From contig JAHBZM010000001.1 in assembly GCA_019635435.1 (NCBI GenBank), forward strand, positions 1,364,001-1,428,000: a stretch of 64,000 nucleotides of DNA. Reading direction: 5' to 3'. Each line of letters begins with the position of its first letter. The first letter of the stretch is position 1. Made by a program: the position numbers and the translations under genes. Positions 62,477-64,000 of this stretch are shown piece after piece. The notes beneath the pieces are model-generated. The model saw nothing but the letters and a program-made list of their open reading frames with translations. It did no database searches and was not told where the DNA came from. Source of the stretch: Ramlibacter sp. (GTDB lineage Bacteria; Pseudomonadota; Gammaproteobacteria; Burkholderiales; Burkholderiaceae_C).

Positions 62477-64000
62477 ATGAAAATCCGCCTTGCCCGCTGC
62501 GCCGCGCTGGCTGCAGTTGCCTCCGCCTCATTGACCGCCTGTGGAGGTTCCGGCTCACCGGCCCCCGCGCCGGTGGTCGAAGCGCCCTTCACCGTCAAGG
62601 TGATTGGCTTCAACGACTACCACGGCAACCTTGAGTCGCCCGGAACCTTCGGCACCAGCACGGCCGTGCCGGCCGCCGACCGCCCGCCCGTGGGCGGCGC
62701 CGAGTTCATTGCCGCGCACGTGGCCCGGCTGAAAAGCCAGAACCCCAACAACGTGGTGGTGGGCGCCGGTGACTTCATTGGCGCCAGCCCGCTGATTTCT
62801 TCCCTGTTCCAGGACGAGCCCGCGGTCGAGACCGTCAACCGCATTGGCCTGGAGTTCAACGCGGTCGGCAACCATGAGTTTGACAAGGGCTCGGCCGAGT
62901 TGTTGCGCCTGCAGAACGGGGGCTGCAAAACCACCGGCGGCGTGCAGGACCCCAACAGCTGCAAGGGGGCCGCGGTCGGCACGCCGGTGCCCTTCGAGGG
63001 CGCCAAATTCAAGTGGCTGTCGGCCAACGTGGTCCAGACCGCCACCGGCAAGACGCTGCTGCCGGCCTACGGCATCAAGGAATTCAAGGGCGTGAAGGTG
63101 GCCTTCATCGGCATGACGCTCAAGGCCACGCCCACCATCGTGACCCCGACCGGCGTGGCCGGCCTCACCTTCAAGGACGAGGCCGATACGGTGAATGGCC
63201 TGATTGCCGAACTGCGCGGCCAGGGCATTGAGGCCATTGGCGTCCTGGTCCACCAGGGCGGCTTCCAGACCGGCACGCTGTCGGACATCAACGGCTGCGA
63301 AGGCCAGCTCGCGGGCTCCGACATCGCCAGCATCGTGGCCAGGCTTGACGATGCCGTGGACTTCGTGGTGAGTGGCCACACCCACGCGGCCTACAACTGC
63401 AAGCTGCCCAACAGCAAGGGGCGCAACATTCCGGTCACCAGCTCCAGCGCCTTTGGCCGTGTGCTGACCGACATCGACCTGACCATCAACCCCGCCACCC
63501 GTGACATCACCGCCGCCACCGCGACCAACATCCTGGTCACGCGCAACGATGCCTCGGTGCCCGCCAACCCCACGGTCAGCGCGCTGGTCACGGCCTACAA
63601 GAACCTGGTCTCGCCGCTGGCCAATGCCGTGATCGGCGCCATCACCGCCGACCTGCCCAACAGTCGTGTGGACAAGGCCTGCAACATGCCCGCCGGGGAC
63701 CTGATTGCCGATTCGCAGCTCGCGGCAACGCAGGCAGCCGACTTTGGCGGCGCCGTGGTGGCCTTCATGAACGGCGGCGGCGTGCGCAGCCCGGGCTTCA
63801 ACTTTGCCTCCAGCGCCGCCGGTGAAGGCGATGGCAACGTCACCTACGGAGAAGCGTTCACCGTGCAGCCGTTTGGCAACAGCCTGGTGACGCTGTCACT
63901 GACCACCAGGGACATCAGGGACTTCCTGGAAGAGCAGTTTGCCGGCTGCCTGGGGCAATCCGCCACCGCCACGCGCGTGGCCATCCCGTCCGGCGGCTTC
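62477..64000 (+). CDS. 5'-nucleotidase/2',3'-cyclic phosphodiesterase-type lipoprotein, 3' truncated by window
   Basis: The gene starts MKIRLARCAAL at 62477 and runs in frame to the window end (508 codons so far). A lipobox LTAC is at about residue 22. The metallophosphoesterase domain has FNDYHGNLE, GAGDFIGASPLI, VGNHEFDKG and SGHTHAAYNC, and the 5'-nucleotidase C-domain begins with VAFMNGGGVRSPG and YGEAFTVQPFGNSLV. It hydrolyses extracellular or periplasmic nucleotides. The C-terminal end is beyond the window. Confidence 0.92.
   Translation, partial: MKIRLARCAALAAVASASLTACGGSGSPAPAPVVEAPFTVKVIGFNDYHGNLESPGTFGTSTAVPAADRPPVGGAEFIAAHVARLKSQNPNNVVVGAGDFIGASPLISSLFQDEPAVETVNRIGLEFNAVGNHEFDKGSAELLRLQNGGCKTTGGVQDPNSCKGAAVGTPVPFEGAKFKWLSANVVQTATGKTLLPAYGIKEFKGVKVAFIGMTLKATPTIVTPTGVAGLTFKDEADTVNGLIAELRGQGIEAIGVLVHQGGFQTGTLSDINGCEGQLAGSDIASIVARLDDAVDFVVSGHTHAAYNCKLPNSKGRNIPVTSSSAFGRVLTDIDLTINPATRDITAATATNILVTRNDASVPANPTVSALVTAYKNLVSPLANAVIGAITADLPNSRVDKACNMPAGDLIADSQLAATQAADFGGAVVAFMNGGGVRSPGFNFASSAAGEGDGNVTYGEAFTVQPFGNSLVTLSLTTRDIRDFLEEQFAGCLGQSATATRVAIPSGGF

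Noticed and set aside
1..64000. tRNA/rRNA genes, CRISPR arrays, transposases, integrases or prophage genes
   Set aside because: None could be recognised by reading; a dedicated scan would be needed to exclude small RNAs.

Overview
The window looks like a chromosomal segment of a high-GC betaproteobacterium, most likely Burkholderiales/Comamonadaceae. This rests on the coding style (GCC/GCG/CTG-rich), the gene complement (TRAP transporters, SlmA, phasin, FadE/FadB/FadA-type cluster) and the intergenic repeat style. No RNA gene, CRISPR array, phage or transposase was seen.

Layout. (1) 1-6629, neutral-lipid and storage genes: the end of a wax ester synthase/acyl-CoA:diacylglycerol acyltransferase, a hemerythrin, a TPR protein, a TetR regulator, a patatin lipase, a phasin and a two-domain fatty acyl-CoA reductase. 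Together they suggest wax ester/triacylglycerol and PHA metabolism. (2) 6702-19721, a compact type II secretion system in the order F-G-H-I-J-K-L-M-C-D, then a large secreted protein of unrecognised family (630 aa), a strong terminator and gspE. (3) 19724-32599, an ABC-dependent O-antigen locus: wzm and wzt follow gspE by 2 bp, then come a methyltransferase with a C-terminal coiled coil, two glycosyltransferases and a second methyltransferase. On the minus strand are rfbBDAC (dTDP-L-rhamnose) and a GT2 enzyme, followed by a plus-strand WecA-like initiating transferase. (4) 32652-39227, mostly housekeeping: argB, a TPR/GT41 O-GlcNAc-transferase-like enzyme, a TctD/TctE-type two-component system, slmA and a PdeM-type phosphoesterase. 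(5) 39243-50587, a probable sugar-acid catabolic region: Ldh-family dehydrogenase, UxaA/GarD-family dehydratase, a TRAP transporter and a FadR-type regulator on the minus strand, and divergently a 7TM receptor with a degenerate GGDEF domain, two SDRs and a FAH-family hydrolase. A block of nested inverted repeats separates the dehydratase from the transporter. (6) 50803-62374, a TetR-headed beta-oxidation cluster: acyl-CoA dehydrogenase, HAD/ECH fusion, thiolase, two thioesterase-like proteins, SDRs, an HCCA-isomerase-like protein and an enoyl-CoA hydratase. (7) From 62477 to the end, a 5'-nucleotidase lipoprotein cut by the window edge.

The most interesting proposal is that regions 2 and 3 form one surface-assembly module. 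The T2SS would export the highly expressed 630-aa protein as an S-layer-like or surface-fibre protein, and the ATPase gspE heads the operon that makes and exports the O-antigen to which such a layer could attach. This resembles in outline the Aeromonas S-layer arrangement (dedicated spsD/apsE secretion genes, abcA next to vapA), but the protein itself is not one I recognise. All functional coupling here is inference from gene order and motifs.
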